From NCBI GenBank assembly GCA_021817845.1, contig JAKAFW010000006.1:62001-126000 (forward strand): a stretch of 64,000 bases of DNA. Reading direction: 5' to 3'. Shown here one piece after another: positions 62,152 through 64,000 of this stretch. This stretch comes from FEN-1297 sp021817845. Lineage in GTDB: Bacteria; Bacteroidota; Ignavibacteria; Ignavibacteriales; Ignavibacteriaceae. The notes under the pieces were generated by a model. It saw nothing but the letters and a program-made list of their open reading frames with translations. It was not told the DNA's origin and made no database searches. Position 1 is the stretch's first letter. Each line of letters starts with the position of its first letter. Both the position numbers and the translations under genes were made by a program.

Positions 62152-64000
62152 TTACTTTGGTTCAAAAATACTATCCTTCAAGCCGGTGTTCACCTTGATA
62201 GAAGTAACTATAAAATCAAGGTGTTGCGGTCCAAGAGTTTGCTTAAGCGAAAAGGGATACTTAACTCCGTCGACATCACGGTAGTCATCAAAAAAAGTAT
62301 CCTGAGTAAAAGTACCCTGCGGAACAGTAATTGCTTTTGATTCTTTTACTTTTAACCACGTTTGTGTATCATAATATTGAATCCATTTAGTTCCCGAAGG
62401 CAGAATCATATCAATTTTATAAGCGTCTTTTCCATTAACTTTTTCAACATCTTCTAATTTTAGTTTTATGCCTGATGTTCTGATATGGGTTAGCAAATCA
62501 AGCATCGATTCATATCTTAATTTTTCAAGCTCGCTTCCTTTTACTTCTATTGACTTTCCTGATATTTTCATTAAACCAGTTTTGCCGTTAAAATAAATAT
62601 CTTGTTTCATAGCTCCGGCAGACACTTCCTGCATCATTTTATCAGGAGCTTTCTGATATATAACCATAGAAACAGTCATGCCCTGAACGTTTCCGGTCAT
62701 TTCTGTTGTTCTATCCTTTACTTTTCGAAGGTTTTCTTTTCCACCGATGGCTTCAATATAATTATCAATAATTTTTTCTGCAGTAAGCCCCTCCGGTATA
62801 GAACTTTTAGTAGTATCTACAATATTTCCAAAAGTATCGTAATATTTAACCGGGCCAAACTGAGCCAAACCTTTAGCAACTTGATCCGCATTGCCCACTA
62901 CTAGAACATACGAGTTATCCGGAAGTATATATTTATCTGCTTCTTTCTTGATATCTTCGGTTGATACATCTGCAATGTTTTTTAAATAATTTTGGTAATA
63001 GTCTAATGGTAAATTATATTTTGCAATATTGATAGCGAATGCAGCGATTGTTTGGGGCTGTTCCAACGAAATAGCAAAATTTCCGGAGATGTAATTTTTT
63101 GCACGCTGCAGTTCATTTATAGAAACTTTCTCTTTTTTGATGCGATTCATTTCAAATAAAATTCGAGCAATAGAACTATCGGTTACATCATTTCTAACAT
63201 TTGTATAAGCATCAAAAGAACCAACTTGCTCATCTGAGGATAAACCGGAGTATGCGCCGTAAGTATATCCGTGATCTTCCCTTAAATCCTGAAACAATCT
63301 AAACGAATCGCCACCCAAAATTGTATTCATTATGCTGGCACTTATTATGTCTTTACTTCCCGGTTGTAACTGCACGGGATAAGTAATGTTTATTGATGAT
63401 TGAACGGCATTTGGCCTATCAACTATAACAACTTCCCTATGTGAGGGCGGCTCAGGGGTTTTATAAGTAAACTTTGGAATATTTCCTTTCTGCCAGTCGC
63501 CAAAATATTTTTCAACTAAAGATTTCGCTTCGTCATTTGAAATATCTCCGACAACGGCAAGGTAAGAATCATTAGGATGAAAATATGTCGAATAATAATC
63601 TTCACATTTTTTAAGAGAAATATTTTGAATCGTTTTCTCTGTCATCACTTCTCCGTACGGATAATTTTTCCCATACCTTAAGACATCGCCCACTACGCCA
63701 GAAATAGCACCGGGATCGTCTTTGGAAGCTTCTAAGTCAGACTTCATCCTTAGCTTAATTTTATCTAATTCAGATTGTTTAAACACCGAATTCTTAACAA
63801 TATCGGACATAAGATCAAGCAAAGTTGTTACATGATCTTTAAGCGCCATTGCAAAAACCCCTTTTGACGAGGTTGATAACGAAGCACCAAGGAAATCTAT
63901 CTGATTATCTATTTGGTCTTTTGTTCTTGTTTTCGTTCCAGTACCCAAAAGCTTTCCCACCGCAGAAATATAGCCGGTTTCGTCACCCTGTATAATAGGT
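62152..64000 (-). CDS. M16-family protein, inactive type, with LolA-like C-terminal domain (5' end outside window)
   Basis: The frame is open to the window edge. The first codons seen read IIQGDETGYISAVGKLLGTG. In active M16 peptidases this stretch holds the zinc motif HxxEH; here those positions are S, G and K, so all three ligands are lost. The rest is a normal M16 architecture: RTKDQIDNQIDFLGASLSTS, FHPNDSYLAVVGDISNDEA, then M16_C (TYGAYSGLSSDEQVGSFDAY). After about residue 405 of the visible part comes a different beta domain (IEAIGGKENLRKVKDRTTEM, MLDLLTHIRTSG) resembling LolA/lipoprotein-carrier folds. It is probably the non-catalytic partner of an M16 peptidase. Confidence 0.85.
   Translation of the reverse strand, partial: PIIQGDETGYISAVGKLLGTGTKTRTKDQIDNQIDFLGASLSTSSKGVFAMALKDHVTTLLDLMSDIVKNSVFKQSELDKIKLRMKSDLEASKDDPGAISGVVGDVLRYGKNYPYGEVMTEKTIQNISLKKCEDYYSTYFHPNDSYLAVVGDISNDEAKSLVEKYFGDWQKGNIPKFTYKTPEPPSHREVVIVDRPNAVQSSINITYPVQLQPGSKDIISASIMNTILGGDSFRLFQDLREDHGYTYGAYSGLSSDEQVGSFDAYTNVRNDVTDSSIARILFEMNRIKKEKVSINELQRAKNYISGNFAISLEQPQTIAAFAINIAKYNLPLDYYQNYLKNIADVSTEDIKKEADKYILPDNSYVLVVGNADQVAKGLAQFGPVKYYDTFGNIVDTTKSSIPEGLTAEKIIDNYIEAIGGKENLRKVKDRTTEMTGNVQGMTVSMVIYQKAPDKMMQEVSAGAMKQDIYFNGKTGLMKISGKSIEVKGSELEKLRYESMLDLLTHIRTSGIKLKLEDVEKVNGKDAYKIDMILPSGTKWIQYYDTQTWLKVKESKAITVPQGTFTQDTFFDDYRDVDGVKYPFSLKQTLGPQHLDFIVTSIKVNTGLKDSIFEPK

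Overview
The window is about 64 kb of AT-rich, densely coded bacterial chromosome and probably belongs to Ignavibacteria (Ignavibacteriota, near the Bacteroidota/Chlorobiota). Three things support this. Two large secreted proteins end in type IX secretion (T9SS) sorting domains of the 'YPNPFNP ... SGVYFYRL ... KKM' kind. The cell makes lipid A (lpxB, lpxK), so it is Gram-negative. PPDK, PdxB, QueA and RmlA/C are of the type common in that group. This placement is an inference; no rRNA or other marker gene lies in the window. I saw no tRNA, rRNA, CRISPR array, prophage or intact IS transposase.

Layout. 0-10.5 kb: the end of a thioredoxin-fold gene, a YbhB-like protein, hemL, a PorT-like barrel, a secreted subtilisin with a T9SS tail, a DinB/YfiT protein, hemH and tpiA. 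Two repeat-rich gaps lie here (3.3-4.2 kb and 7.2-7.95 kb). 10.6-23 kb: one long run of tightly packed genes. It holds a GH2-like membrane protein, smc, a second T9SS cargo protein, a MtnX-like phosphatase, an ICMT/PEMT methyltransferase, then lpxB, a DUF374 acyltransferase and lpxK. 23-30 kb: ppdK, queA-ispD, a methyltransferase-like gene and plsY-gpsA. 30-35.3 kb: a metal-homeostasis locus (mntR, mntH, a double-Usp protein and a VIT-family transporter on the other strand) with a 35-residue membrane peptide divergent from mntR. 35.6-38.6 kb: trhO, a MORN/TonB-domain protein and pdxB. 38.9-42.7 kb: a compact four-gene minus-strand operon of two D-Ala-D-Ala-ligase-like ATP-grasp enzymes, a GNAT and a lysine-2,3-aminomutase-like radical SAM enzyme. 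42.9-46.6 kb: recG and dgt. 46.7-51.6 kb: a nucleotide-sugar operon (rmlA, rmlC, a DegT aminotransferase, fcl, gmd). 51.6-64 kb: a DMT transporter, dCMP deaminase, GNAT, prolyl oligopeptidase, pruA, ychF, a DPP III-like peptidase, a HAD hydrolase and a zinc-ligand-less M16 protein running off the right end.

The most interesting candidate for an undescribed system is the ATP-grasp / ATP-grasp / GNAT / KamA operon at 38878-42689. Its aminomutase keeps the two Asp residues that hold the lysine side chain in lysine 2,3-aminomutase but has lost the zinc site, and its four genes are overlapped or nearly so. I infer a pathway that makes beta-lysine, or a close relative, and then acylates or ligates it. 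Other points of note: a GH2 fold with no acid/base Glu fused to a multi-pass Yip1-like membrane domain; a 22-bp palindrome over the mntR -10 box; and several families of palindromic, MITE-like intergenic repeats that recur across the window.
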